Below are positions 8,123 to 16,046 of a DNA stretch of 35,738 nt, piece after piece. The DNA comes from Brevinematales bacterium (GTDB lineage: Bacteria; Spirochaetota; Brevinematia; Brevinematales; GWF1-51-8): assembly GCA_013177895.1 (NCBI GenBank), contig JABLXV010000037.1, forward strand, positions 1 to 35,738. Reading direction: 5' to 3'. Position 1 is the first letter of the stretch, and every line of letters starts with the position of its first letter. The position numbers and the translations under genes are program-made. Under the pieces are notes generated by a model. That model was not told where the DNA came from. It saw nothing but the letters and a program-made list of their open reading frames with translations, and did not search any database.

Positions 8123-9355
8123 CTATTGCGTCATATCCATCTTCTTATACTTCAGCATATACCCGTTATCACCCTTGACCGACCAGACGACATGCGCGAT
8201 ATTCTTGCTGTCGACCGCGATCGCGGTATACCCGTCGGACTTGCTCTCGTCGAGCGTCACGACTTTCCATGCGATCCCGCCCGCCAGACGGTAGGCGTAA
8301 TCGAACTCGGCGCCGTTTTTAGAGTAGTACGCCAGATGGAGCGCGGAGGTTTTATCGGCGGCGAACGACGTATTGACCGCCCAATCCTTGATCCCCTGCA
8401 GGCCGGAAACAACCCATTTCGCGTCCTTCCGCTTGACCGCCATCTTGATCAGCTTCTCCTGACGCTCGGTGAATACGATAATCACGGTCTCGTCCGGGAG
8501 AACCGCGATCCCCGTGTATTCCTTATCGCGGTTGAAGAGCTTATTATCGTCCGATGCGATCTGCTGGTTCATCCAACCGGTCACCCCGATCTGGGTGGAG
8601 CCGTAATGCAGGTCGGACGTACCGCCGTATGCGATATTGATATTACTGCCGATTATCTGTATCGACGGGTCGCATCCGCGTTGGGGAAGATCCGCCATCT
8701 GGGTGTTGGCTTTCTCGAACTGCCACTCCCCGCCGAGGGGCTTATAGAAATAGATCGGGACATATTCCCCGCGGAAAATACCGCCCCCTATAATATGCAC
8801 GCCGCCCCAATCGTCGGCCTTCATATCGATGGAATGATAGACCGTATCGATCGCGCGGTAGACATAAACCGCTTCCTCGGAAACCTCGAAATTGGTGAGA
8901 TTCCACTTATCGGTGCCGGCCGCGAGAAAGCCGTAAACGACCTTCTTATTGATATTCGGGTAGAATAGATAAATATTATCCTTATTATCGACAGCGGCCG
9001 CGATCAGCCCGGTGGTCATAAAATTCGACCCGCCGGAACCGATGGTATAGATATCCCAATACCCCTGACCGGGTTTCATCCGCGCGAATTTGACCGCGCC
9101 CTTATCCTCGTTGAGATAGAACGCGTATAACGTATCGTCCGTACCGCAGAGCAGCTTGACGAACTTACCCTGCCCTAACGGCCCGCCCTTTCCGCTGATC
9201 GTACCCTCGTCGATAGAACGTTCTGTCGCGGGGATAATCTTGTCCCCGCCAGCATCCTTCTTCTCGCCGGAGCCGCAGGAAGTTATCCCTGCCGCGATCA
9301 GTATTACCGTAAAAAATATATATATCGGTTTTCCAAAATTCTCCCAAAAACGCAT
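8123..9355 (-). CDS. Lipoprotein with beta-propeller-like repeats
   Basis: 410 aa. The signal ends in the lipobox AAGITSCGSG (Cys27), then a polar linker. The mature part has repeated short beta-strand units with conserved small/aromatic residues (DDTLYAFYLNED, KDNIYLFYPN, VHIIGGG, TSALHLAYYSKN, KNIAHVVWSV), as in sialidase/exo-alpha propellers that lack catalytic motifs. No Asp-box is clear. It is expected to be anchored in a membrane facing the periplasm or outside. The start has an AGGAG site and its own promoter (9397-9425). The gene is divergent from the SpoIIE phosphatase. Specific function is not recognised. Confidence 0.75.
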   Translation of the reverse strand: MRFWENFGKPIYIFFTVILIAAGITSCGSGEKKDAGGDKIIPATERSIDEGTISGKGGPLGQGKFVKLLCGTDDTLYAFYLNEDKGAVKFARMKPGQGYWDIYTIGSGGSNFMTTGLIAAAVDNKDNIYLFYPNINKKVVYGFLAAGTDKWNLTNFEVSEEAVYVYRAIDTVYHSIDMKADDWGGVHIIGGGIFRGEYVPIYFYKPLGGEWQFEKANTQMADLPQRGCDPSIQIIGSNINIAYGGTSDLHYGSTQIGVTGWMNQQIASDDNKLFNRDKEYTGIAVLPDETVIIVFTERQEKLIKMAVKRKDAKWVVSGLQGIKDWAVNTSFAADKTSALHLAYYSKNGAEFDYAYRLAGGIAWKVVTLDESKSDGYTAIAVDSKNIAHVVWSVKGDNGYMLKYKKMDMTQ

Positions 9356-9396
9356 CTGTCTCTCCTTTTCTATCCATGACTAAACATTGAAATATT

Positions 9397-9425
9397 ATGA
9401 TACACTTACTGAGAGGTTCTGTCAA
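9397..9425 (-). promoter_or_regulatory. Promoter of the 8123-9355 lipoprotein gene
   Basis: On the minus strand TTGACA (9420-9425), 17 bp, TATCAT (9397-9402). Confidence 0.65.
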
Positions 9426-9489
9426 GAAATAAAAAAGAAAACAGCACAAAGCATAATGCACGACAGTGTTGTGTAATTCAATTTCATTC

Positions 9490-9518
9490 TTGACATTTCG
9501 CTTTTAAAACATTATCAT
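9490..9518 (+). promoter_or_regulatory. Promoter of the SpoIIE phosphatase gene
   Basis: TTGACA (9490-9495), 17 bp, TATCAT (9513-9518). The expected +1 at about 9524-9526 coincides with the annotated ATG, so the mRNA may be leaderless. Confidence 0.65.
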
Positions 9519-9523
9519 AATCC

Positions 9524-11458
9524 ATGAAACGCGGTATACGAATATTGACTATTCTGGGGTTGTTTTTACCGGGAATCCTGTTTGCCTCGCCCGATTTAAC
9601 GGAAAGTACCAATCCCGGTCTGTTCCCGCTGAAAAACGGATGGGAATACCGATGGGGCGATTCGCCGTTCACCCCGCAGGGCGTGCCCGAGTGGACGATA
9701 ACGCGGGATGACGCCAATCAATGGACTCCCTTCTCGCTCACGAGCGACCCTGAGAATACCGGAAACCACCTGTATATGTGGGAACGCGTCATACTGCCGG
9801 AGATTCACTGGAAAGACGCATGCCTTTTTATCTATTCCGTCGACCAGATCTATGAGGTATATCTCGGGAATATACTGATCTCCCGTTTCGGCGACCTGAA
9901 CGCCAAACCCCCGCATGCCTTTATCGGCTACGGCGAGCATACGATCCACCTGCCGGAGGGATACGAGGGAAAGACCCTGTACTTCCGGGTGTATTCGGAA
10001 ATCCACCGTATCGGGATACTGCGGGAGATATACATGGGCTCCGAGGGCGATTATTTCCGTTACCTGATCGCCAACCGGATCGACTCGTTTTTCCTGGGGT
10101 TTATTTCCATCCTCGTGGGAGTGTTCGCGCTCGTCATTTTTTTCATCGGTATCAAGCTCCGCGACCGGAGCAACTACCTGATATTCAGCGGCACGGAACT
10201 GGTGCTGGGGATATTTCTCGTATGCCAGTCGTACTTTAAGGTCGTCCTGTACCCGGACTATATATTCTGGCAATACCTCGACCTGAGCGCGACAATGGCG
10301 CTCCCCGCGATGGCGAGCCTGTACCTTCGGCAGATACTCGAACTCCGTTTCCGCAAATTCATCGACATCGTGATATGGGCGCACGCGGCGTTCTTCGCGG
10401 TAACATGGATACTCGAGCTGACGGGGCTGGTTCACCTGCTCACGGCGCTGAAGTTTTATGAAATCCTCGCGCTCGTATCGATAGTGATTATCGTCACCGT
10501 CTCGGTCATCTCCGCCCTTCGCGGGAACGTCCAGACGCGGATATTCTGCTTCGGATTCATCGCGCTCGCGGTGATGGCCGGATTCGACCTGATGGTCGAA
10601 CTTCAGATTTTTCCGCGGACAATCACCCTATTCTCATGGGGCGCGTTCCTGTTCTCCGTGTCGCTCGCGGTCATCCTCTTCCGTAATTATTCGTCGATGA
10701 AGCACCAGCTTGTCATGTCGGAAAAAGAGCTTGAGATCGCCCGTTCGGTACAGGAAGCGATTCTCACCAGCCCGCTCCTCTATAAAAAGATCGATAAACT
10801 GGATATCGAAGTCCGTTATCTCCCGATGAACAAGGCGGTCGGCGGAGACTACTATAATATCGCGCGTCTGCGTGACGGTATCGCGTCGATCATAGTCGCC
10901 GACGCTTCCGGGCACGGCACCCAGGCGGCGTTATCCACTATGCAGATCGACGTGCTGAACAAGGAGAGCCTCGATATCCTGCATCCCAACGAGCGGCTGG
11001 AATATATGAACGAGTCCCTTTCGGAACGGATCGGCGGGCGTAACTTTTTCACCGCGTTCCTGATAAACATCAACCCCAAAGAAATCCTTTTCTCCAGCGC
11101 GGGGCATCCGATACAGTACATTGTCAAGAAAGGGAAGAAAATAGTCGAGCTCCACGCGCGCGGCAAACCGCTCGGATTCCTGACCGGGCATAACTTCGAG
11201 CTCGGTAAACAGACTTTTTCCGCGGGGGATATCATAGTTATGGGAACCGACGGCCTGTTCGAGGAATTCAACACCGTGCACGAAATGCTCGGAGAGGAAG
11301 GATTCAAGGAAATAATCGGGAGCCTGATCGAACAGAAGGTGTTTCTGTTATCGCCCGATAAGATTGCGGCGAGAATTCTCGACGAGATCGAGCGTTTTAA
11401 CGACGGCGCGCCGTTGGCCGACGATATTACGCTGATAGTGGTCAAGTACCTCGGGTAG
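9524..11458 (+). CDS. 7TM-sensor SpoIIE-type serine phosphatase
   Basis: 644 aa membrane signalling protein. Order: signal peptide (1-~21), a periplasmic beta-sandwich sensor (~30-180, DISM-like jelly roll), seven predicted membrane helices (~190-390, of the 7TMR-DISM kind), a short linker helix with EKELEIARSVQEAIL, and a cytoplasmic PP2C/SpoIIE domain (~420-644). Metal-binding motifs are intact: GGDYY (from 440), DASGHG (460-465), GTDGLFE (574-580) and a terminal DDITLIVVKY. Such proteins dephosphorylate anti-sigma-factor antagonists (STAS proteins) in partner-switching pathways. No STAS or anti-sigma gene is adjacent. There is no SD before the ATG, and the signal peptide argues against a later start. 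Confidence 0.88.
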   Translation: MKRGIRILTILGLFLPGILFASPDLTESTNPGLFPLKNGWEYRWGDSPFTPQGVPEWTITRDDANQWTPFSLTSDPENTGNHLYMWERVILPEIHWKDACLFIYSVDQIYEVYLGNILISRFGDLNAKPPHAFIGYGEHTIHLPEGYEGKTLYFRVYSEIHRIGILREIYMGSEGDYFRYLIANRIDSFFLGFISILVGVFALVIFFIGIKLRDRSNYLIFSGTELVLGIFLVCQSYFKVVLYPDYIFWQYLDLSATMALPAMASLYLRQILELRFRKFIDIVIWAHAAFFAVTWILELTGLVHLLTALKFYEILALVSIVIIVTVSVISALRGNVQTRIFCFGFIALAVMAGFDLMVELQIFPRTITLFSWGAFLFSVSLAVILFRNYSSMKHQLVMSEKELEIARSVQEAILTSPLLYKKIDKLDIEVRYLPMNKAVGGDYYNIARLRDGIASIIVADASGHGTQAALSTMQIDVLNKESLDILHPNERLEYMNESLSERIGGRNFFTAFLININPKEILFSSAGHPIQYIVKKGKKIVELHARGKPLGFLTGHNFELGKQTFSAGDIIVMGTDGLFEEFNTVHEMLGEEGFKEIIGSLIEQKVFLLSPDKIAARILDEIERFNDGAPLADDITLIVVKYLG

Positions 11459-11465
11459 TCATCTA

Positions 11466-11573
11466 TTATATCTTTACGCCGCCGAACAGGGCGAATATCC
11501 CGTGCTTCAGGCAGCATTCGACATCGCGGTAACCGATTTGTTCGCTATTTTCATCGAGCCAGTTATTTTTCAT
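11466..11573 (-). CDS. 35-aa small protein (hypothetical)
   Basis: A short ORF translating to MKNNWLDENSEQIGYRDVEC and ending CLKHGIFALFGGVKI, followed by TAA. An SD GGAG lies 9 nt before the ATG and a TGG-TATAAT extended -10 lies 35 nt further upstream, both on the minus strand. Together these are better than chance for an intergenic segment. It has adjacent Cys20-Cys21, a His and a hydrophobic glycine-rich end. I do not recognise a family. It ends 8 bp from the convergent SpoIIE gene. Confidence 0.5.
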   Translation of the reverse strand: MKNNWLDENSEQIGYRDVECCLKHGIFALFGGVKI

Positions 11574-11607
11574 AAGGCGCGACTCCTTTTTGTAAAATCA
11601 AGGATAT

Positions 11608-11616
11608 ATTATACCA
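11608..11616 (-). promoter_or_regulatory. Extended -10 promoter for the 35-aa ORF
   Basis: Minus-strand TGG-TATAAT (TATAAT at 11608-11613). The -35 region is poor, which is usual for extended -10 promoters. Confidence 0.45.
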
Positions 11617-11718
11617 TAAACCCAGATAATTTCCATAATACGGATTGTTGCTGCGATTGCTTGCGATAACCTTTTTGTTTCGTTATGCTAAATCGAGAAA
11701 AGAATGTTTCGAGGTTGT

Positions 11719-11937
11719 ATGATTTCTTCGGCTGATTCAGGTTTTCGGTTAATGATCGATGGAACGGAATATTTCGTCAGTTTCGACGAATTTCCTGCGT
11801 TTAAATCCGCATCCATCGGGCAAATCCTGAACGTGAAACGTCCCGATCCCGTCCAGTTCCGCTGGCCTGACCTGGATATCGATATCGATATCGAATCGCT
11901 GAAATCGCCGGAGAATTACCCGCTGGAGTATAAATAG
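11719..11937 (+). CDS. DUF2442 domain protein
   Basis: 72 aa. The pattern of two beta strands (GFRLMIDGTEYFVSF), a loop with the F-PAF, and the closing WPDLDIDIDIESL is that of DUF2442, whose members end in W-x-DLDxDI-x-VE-x-L. DUF2442 genes are commonly paired with DUF4160 genes and suspected to be part of toxin-antitoxin-like units (family knowledge, not proven). Here the partner is instead the HEPN gene, which starts 9 bp downstream. Start at 11719 is chosen for its GAGG (11711-11714); an in-frame ATG at 11704 has no SD. GC content matches the chromosome. Confidence 0.7.
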   Translation: MISSADSGFRLMIDGTEYFVSFDEFPAFKSASIGQILNVKRPDPVQFRWPDLDIDIDIESLKSPENYPLEYK

Positions 11938-11946
11938 GGGGAAATA

Positions 11947-12450
11947 ATGGATTATGATAAATTTTATGAGAACGAGAAAAAAACGATAGACGCTATTAAT
12001 TCATTATCCGTTGGTTTTCCATACGCCTCAACTATGTTAATTTACTTGTTAATTGAGAGATTATTAAAAGTATATATAATACAAAACAGAAGAGATAAAT
12101 CGAAATTTAACCTTGGTACTTATTGTGAGAAATGTGAAATATTTTGCATTGAAAACGATGAAGAATTTTTTAATCGGTTCAAAATGGATAAAAAGTGTTT
12201 AGGTGAAATAGAAAAGTTTTTGCCAAAGGAATGTAAAAAATATGACACTGACAGAATTTCAAAAAAACGCAATTCTATCTTGCATTCAAATTTCTACCTA
12301 AAAAATGATTTCAACCAATCAGATGAGAAAAGAAAAGAAATAAATAGAGAAAACTTCATTGTTGCTTTAGATGATTTAAAATATATTCTTGAGAACTACT
12401 CACCATTAAAAATAAAGCTAGAAGAAACAAGAATTATCCTGATAGTCTGA
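11947..12450 (+). CDS. Putative HEPN-domain ribonuclease/toxin
   Basis: 167 aa, strongly AT-rich and helical. The key feature is RNSILH (R108-x4-H113), the Rx4-6H active-site motif of HEPN RNases, with the polar residue N109 after the Arg as in many active members. The N-terminal ~45 residues form the long helix with ...YLLIERLLKVYII that HEPN four-helix bundles use for dimerisation. A C-C-C cluster (Cys60, 63, 67) sits between the helices and could bind metal. The SD AGGGGG lies between the DUF2442 stop and this ATG, so the two are co-transcribed and probably translationally coupled. It ends 2 bp from the convergent MFS gene. Toxin activity is inferred, not shown. Confidence 0.6.
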   Translation: MDYDKFYENEKKTIDAINSLSVGFPYASTMLIYLLIERLLKVYIIQNRRDKSKFNLGTYCEKCEIFCIENDEEFFNRFKMDKKCLGEIEKFLPKECKKYDTDRISKKRNSILHSNFYLKNDFNQSDEKRKEINRENFIVALDDLKYILENYSPLKIKLEETRIILIV

Positions 12451-12452
12451 TT

Positions 12453-13685
12453 TTACCTTTTCTCCCGCACGAATACCGCGAGTATGATTACGCTGACCGC
12501 CGACGTTACTCCGCCGAACCAGAACGGCAGTCCCGGCATCAGCGAGAACAGGAACCCCGCGATAATACTCGCCGGCAGGAGGCCGATTCCCACTATCGTA
12601 TGGTAGAACCCCAGCGCGGTCGCCTTCGATCCGGCCGGCGCGAGGTCGCTCACCATCGCCTTCTCCACCCCCTCGGTCATCGCGTAGTAAATCCCGTACA
12701 CCACCCAGAATCCCCAGATCAGGAAATTGTACTCCGGGGCGATAAACCCGAACGCCGCGTAGACCGCGCCGTAGATACCGTATCCCAGCACAAGGATTTT
12801 TTTGCGCCCGATCTTGTCCGACAACGAGCCGAATACGGGCGACAGCAGGGTCGCCGCGAGATTGAAGCCCAGGTACATGAGGATGACGGTCGACAGGAGA
12901 TGCCCGAGCTCCATACTCCGCAGGAGCAGGAACTGGTTGGACGAGTTTCCGAGGGTGAACACGAACTGCGCGAGGAAGAACGCCTTCAGGTTGCGGTCGT
13001 ACTGCCCTATCCGCAGGTTCGGTAACGGGCGTTCCTTTTTCTCTGACGGGGCGTCGACTGCGGTACCGGCTTTTTTCTCACGGAGGAAAAACAGCGCGGC
13101 TACGCCGAGGAACGCCGGGATAATCGAAATGAGGAATATATTAAAGAAGGAGTCGACGTTAATCAGCTGCCCGGCGACCGGGTCGAGGTACGCGCGAGCG
13201 AGGAAGTAGCAGATAAGCGCGCCGAGCGTCGCGCCCGCGAAATCCATCCCGCGCTGGAACCCGAACGCCCGTCCCTGGCTGTCCTTAGGGGTCGATTCGG
13301 ATATCAGCGCGTCACGCGGCGCGGTGCGGATACCCTTACCGACACGGTCGAAAAAGCGGGCGAGCATGACGAAATACCATCCCATCCCCGCGAGCAGGAA
13401 AAGTATTTTCGCGGCGGCGGACGTGCCGTATCCCGCGACAGTCAGCCCCTTCCGTTTGCGCAGCTTGTCCGACCAGTACCCGGCGAACACCTTGAGGAGG
13501 CTCGCGGTCGATTCGGCGACACCCTCGATCACCCCGAGGATAGGGCCGAGAAGCGCTTTGGTCGCGCTCATCACCGTCGCGATAAACGCCTGAAGGATAG
13601 GATAGACCATCTCGGAGGATACGTCGGTAAAAAACGACGTGATACCGGTGATAATAACGTTCCGGTCGAGCTTTTTGGATGCCAT
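12453..13685 (-). CDS. MFS transporter
   Basis: 410 aa, about 12 hydrophobic helices. MFS loop signatures are present in both halves: GYWSDKLRKRKG after the second helix and GSLSDKIGRKKIL in the second half; RFFDRVGKGIRTAPRDALI is shared by a subgroup of uncharacterised efflux permeases. Likely exports a small molecule by proton antiport; substrate unknown. The ATG at 13685 follows an AAGGAG and a promoter with +1 near 13701, which excludes the longer in-frame start at 13736. Confidence 0.88.
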   Translation of the reverse strand: MASKKLDRNVIITGITSFFTDVSSEMVYPILQAFIATVMSATKALLGPILGVIEGVAESTASLLKVFAGYWSDKLRKRKGLTVAGYGTSAAAKILFLLAGMGWYFVMLARFFDRVGKGIRTAPRDALISESTPKDSQGRAFGFQRGMDFAGATLGALICYFLARAYLDPVAGQLINVDSFFNIFLISIIPAFLGVAALFFLREKKAGTAVDAPSEKKERPLPNLRIGQYDRNLKAFFLAQFVFTLGNSSNQFLLLRSMELGHLLSTVILMYLGFNLAATLLSPVFGSLSDKIGRKKILVLGYGIYGAVYAAFGFIAPEYNFLIWGFWVVYGIYYAMTEGVEKAMVSDLAPAGSKATALGFYHTIVGIGLLPASIIAGFLFSLMPGLPFWFGGVTSAVSVIILAVFVREKR

Positions 13686-13707
13686 AGCGGTACTCCTTGG
13701 AGGAAAT

Positions 13708-13736
13708 ATTATATCCAAATAAACGCCGGGTGGCAA
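13708..13736 (-). promoter_or_regulatory. MFS gene promoter
   Basis: Minus-strand TTGCCA (13731-13736), 17 bp, TATAAT (13708-13713). Confidence 0.65.
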
Positions 13737-13754
13737 GGATTATCATAATTCAAA

Positions 13755-13783
13755 TTGACAGATACTGCGATTGAAAGTAGAAT
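13755..13783 (+). promoter_or_regulatory. Promoter of the 13813-14343 gene
   Basis: TTGACA (13755-13760), 17 bp, TAGAAT (13778-13783). +1 near 13790 excludes the ATG at 13786. Confidence 0.65.
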
Positions 13784-13812
13784 AAATGATAATTTGGCTT
13801 GAGGAGGCTCTC

Positions 13813-14343
13813 ATGCGGGCGGTAATAATCACCCTTTCCTTCTTCATCGTCGCGTCATCCTTTTACTGCGAAACGAAGGACGCGAAGACTATCACCATGA
13901 CCGGCGATCATTTCCGTTTCACGCTCCTCGTACCGCAGGGATGGACCGAGGATGAGGCGTTCGCGAACACCATCAAAGCGAAGATGGCGCTCTACACCGG
14001 CAAGGATTCCGCGTTCACCCGTATCATCATGATCGGGATATTCACCCGTCCGGCGGGCGGCCTCGGTTCCGAAATGGATAAAAACTTCAGCGGTTTCGTG
14101 AAAGCGAAAAATATGACGGAAGGAATATTCAGCGCGACCAATGCGAGTTACCCGTGCTGCTCTAAATTTTTCTACAACAAGGATAAAAAGTATATCTATA
14201 TCACATGGACTGACTTCGGTACGAACGCCGGATATTTTGTAACGACCACCCTCCAGATCGACCATGAACCGGCCGAGGGGGAAATGGACGCTTACCGCGC
14301 GGTGATCGCGTCGCTGACCAATACTTACGGCGGTCAGGAATAG
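13813..14343 (+). CDS. Exported protein of unknown function
   Basis: 176 aa with an N-terminal signal peptide (MRAVIITLSFFIVASSFYC). The mature part is an alpha/beta domain containing FRFTLLVPQGWTED, a phrase typical of small periplasmic proteins that begin with a 'lipid/PsbP-like' beta strand and a PxGW turn. Cys at the end of the signal is preceded by Tyr, so it does not fit a lipobox. A Cys-Cys pair occurs in YPCCSKFF. Start chosen for the GAGGAGG 6 nt upstream. It diverges from the MFS gene. No family assigned. Confidence 0.7.
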   Translation: MRAVIITLSFFIVASSFYCETKDAKTITMTGDHFRFTLLVPQGWTEDEAFANTIKAKMALYTGKDSAFTRIIMIGIFTRPAGGLGSEMDKNFSGFVKAKNMTEGIFSATNASYPCCSKFFYNKDKKYIYITWTDFGTNAGYFVTTTLQIDHEPAEGEMDAYRAVIASLTNTYGGQE

Positions 14344-14364
14344 CTTCATACCGGGAAATCGCGC

Positions 14365-14733
14365 CTATCCTGCGTTGTTTTCCTTTACCCTGAAAATCAC
14401 GATTTTCCTTACCAGTTCATAGGGAATCGGTTTATTTAACGGGAACCGCACGGTTCCGGTGGATATTTTAAAGGCCGAGAGTTCGTCCTTGAACATGGCG
14501 ATTCCCGACGAAGCGGGATAAAAACCGATATGGTTTTTATAGGCCGCGAAATGCACCAGATTTTTACCGGCGAGCTTAAACGTGGGTATCCCGTAAGCGA
14601 TAGCCTCTTCGGCGTCGGGCGCGCATTCCCGGATAACCCGCCGCATTTCTTCCATAATCTCCCTGACATTATCGGGATACAATGCGATATATTCGTCTAT
14701 CGTGCCGTATTTCTTTTTCGCGGTATCCATCAT
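14365..14733 (-). CDS. DUF1801 / YdhG-like protein
   Basis: 122 aa. The sequence follows the DUF1801 pattern: TIDEYIALYPDNVREIMEEM, EEAIAYGIPTFKL, NLVHFAAYKNHIGFYP, and a C-terminal GTVRFPLNKPIP followed by RKIVIFRVKE. The family adopts a frataxin-like fold; the Bacillus member YdhG/Fra has been reported as an iron chaperone, which may not apply here. It is the last gene of a three-gene minus-strand string (15203, 15030, 14733), each preceded by its own SD. Confidence 0.82.
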   Translation of the reverse strand: MMDTAKKKYGTIDEYIALYPDNVREIMEEMRRVIRECAPDAEEAIAYGIPTFKLAGKNLVHFAAYKNHIGFYPASSGIAMFKDELSAFKISTGTVRFPLNKPIPYELVRKIVIFRVKENNAG

Positions 14734-14772
14734 TTTACCCTATATTCATAGTTTCTATATCGTTATCAAAAT

Positions 14773-15030
14773 CTACATATTTCGTTCCATCGCCTCAATC
14801 GCGTCCTTCGCTTCCTTCAGCCCCATCCCGGTCTGCTCGCGGTAACGCTTGATCGCCTCGATCTTATTCCCCGCCCGGATCAAATCCTGGAGTTCGTACT
14901 CAAACGAGGCGTGACTCCCGCCATCATACCTTAGGTTAAGGTGATTCATAATCATATCGACTTTTTTCTCCAGTACACGTATCGACTTGGAAATATTTTC
15001 AATCTCACGGCGTTCTTCCGCACCCAGCAT
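14773..15030 (-). CDS. Small protein with a ribosomal L7/L12 C-terminal-like domain
   Basis: 85 aa. Residues 1-~30 form a heptad-like helix (ISKSIRVLEKKVDMIMNHL). Residues ~53-85 read GNKIEAIKRYREQTGMGLKE followed by AKDAIEAMERNM. They match the L7/L12 CTD core in which the K-x-x-AIK-x-R-x-x-TG-x-GLKEAK helix contacts GTPase translation factors. Normal L12 has an N-terminal dimerisation domain and an Ala/Gly hinge, neither of which is present. It is therefore an L12-CTD-like stand-alone protein, as seen in several bacterial lineages. SD AGGGG. It sits 14 bp after the four-Cys small gene. Confidence 0.72.
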   Translation of the reverse strand: MLGAEERREIENISKSIRVLEKKVDMIMNHLNLRYDGGSHASFEYELQDLIRAGNKIEAIKRYREQTGMGLKEAKDAIEAMERNM

Positions 15031-15044
15031 AATTACCCCTTATG

Positions 15045-15203
15045 TTAGTTTTTTCCCGGGCGTTTCCGCTCTCCCTCGGCCTGAGGCAGGTCCATGATCC
15101 GGTAACCGGACTTATGCAGGATACATCCTTTTTCGCCGGGTATGCATTCCTTCTTCCGCAGTTCGCACTTGTCGTTGTTTTTATATAAGCACTCGAAACT
15201 CAT
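15045..15203 (-). CDS. 52-aa four-cysteine small protein
   Basis: Starts MSFECLYKNNDKCELRKKEC, continues IPGEKGCILHKSGYR and has a basic tail ending RKRPGKN. Cys at 5, 13, 20 and 27 with regular 7-8 spacing, plus His30, suggest a metal-binding knuckle or disulfide-stabilised fold. GGAGG lies 4-5 nt before the ATG. It is the first gene of the string that continues with the L12-CTD-like and DUF1801 genes. No family recognised. Confidence 0.62.
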   Translation of the reverse strand: MSFECLYKNNDKCELRKKECIPGEKGCILHKSGYRIMDLPQAEGERKRPGKN

Positions 15204-15261
15204 CAATCCTCCGCATCAACACGGGCTCAATTCCTATCCCGGTACTCTCAGGACATCGGGA

Positions 15262-15326
15262 TTAGTCTGCGCAGCAGCTCGAAACTCATCGTTATGATAC
15301 TCCATCACTGCTGCTGCGCAGTCTAA
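15262..15326. repeat. 16-bp inverted repeat around a 33-bp loop
   Basis: TTAGTCTGCGCAGCAG (15262-15277) and CTGCTGCGCAGTCTAA (15311-15326) pair at 15 of 16 positions. It lies in the otherwise gene-free 15204-15506 interval. Confidence 0.6.
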
Positions 15327-15394
15327 CCATTTTTTCAAATTCCGACCCGTACTCAAACCCTTAAATCAAAAACATAAAATCAGGGGTTTTCTTG

Positions 15395-15502
15395 TCACCG
15401 CGAGCCGCAACGCTGCGAAGCAGTCTGTTTTATTCCTTATTTGGTATAAAAATAGATTGCTTCGGTTATGGTTCGGCAGGCTCACCATGACGCCTCGTAA
15501 TG
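15395..15502. repeat. Dispersed GTCACCGCGAG... / ...CACCATGAC sequence
   Basis: Begins TTGTCACCGCGAGCCGC, contains GCGAAGCAGTCTGTTTT (compare GAAGCAATCTGTTTTG at about 5740) and ends GGCAGGCTCACCATGACGCC (compare GGCAGGCTCAGGATGAC near 28200). It behaves like a member of a short intergenic repeat family bounded by GTCA/TGAC. Confidence 0.4.
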
Positions 15503-15506
15503 ACAG

Positions 15507-16037
15507 TTATTTCTTATCCTGCGCCTTCTTAATCGTGATTACCACATTATCGCCGCGCTGGGAATTGAGTACCGTTCCCTTCAGGAGACTCTTGATCGTC
15601 TCGCTCTCGCCGGGCGCAAGCGAATCGAACACCAGAAGCACCGATACATAGTCCAGATTGTACCCTATCCCTTCGCGGTCGGAAAAATTCGCGATCGTCT
15701 CGTCCTTCGCATAGGTGGACGATTTTTTACCGAGCATCTCGTGCAATCCGGGAGGGATATTCGTATTATCGTCCGACGGGCTTTCCGGGATATAAGCGTC
15801 CCCGCTAAACATTTCGCTGCCGGTTTTCTGCGACAGTACCGGCGAATGGTAACTCCCGTGGGGGAACACGAACACCTGGTATCCCTTATACCCGAGAGCG
15901 TCGAGCACAGTCCGGGTATCCGAATCGATCGCCTCGACCTCCTTCTTCTGGAAGTTCATCACCGGTATTTCCTGAATCCACCCGCAGCCGGACATTCCCG
16001 CTACCGCGATTATTACAACAATTATTCTCGCTAACAT
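15507..16037 (-). CDS. Lipoprotein downstream of the OmpA gene
   Basis: 176 aa. Signal with lipobox AGMSGC (Cys18), then a mature alpha/beta domain: TRTVLDALGYKGYQVFVFPH, a Ser/Asp-rich loop, and two closing strands YVSVLLVFDSLAPGESE and GDNVVITIKKA. No family recognised. It starts 9 bp after the OmpA-domain gene's stop, so the two form an operon and the lipoprotein may act with that envelope protein. No Cys other than the acylated one. Confidence 0.75.
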   Translation of the reverse strand: MLARIIVVIIAVAGMSGCGWIQEIPVMNFQKKEVEAIDSDTRTVLDALGYKGYQVFVFPHGSYHSPVLSQKTGSEMFSGDAYIPESPSDDNTNIPPGLHEMLGKKSSTYAKDETIANFSDREGIGYNLDYVSVLLVFDSLAPGESETIKSLLKGTVLNSQRGDNVVITIKKAQDKK

Positions 16038-16046
16038 ATATCCCCC

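Noticed and set aside
7976-8968. 330-codon frame overlapping copy A and the lipoprotein gene
   Set aside because: It runs from the repeat into the antisense of the 8123-9355 gene. The composition is like that of the other shadows.
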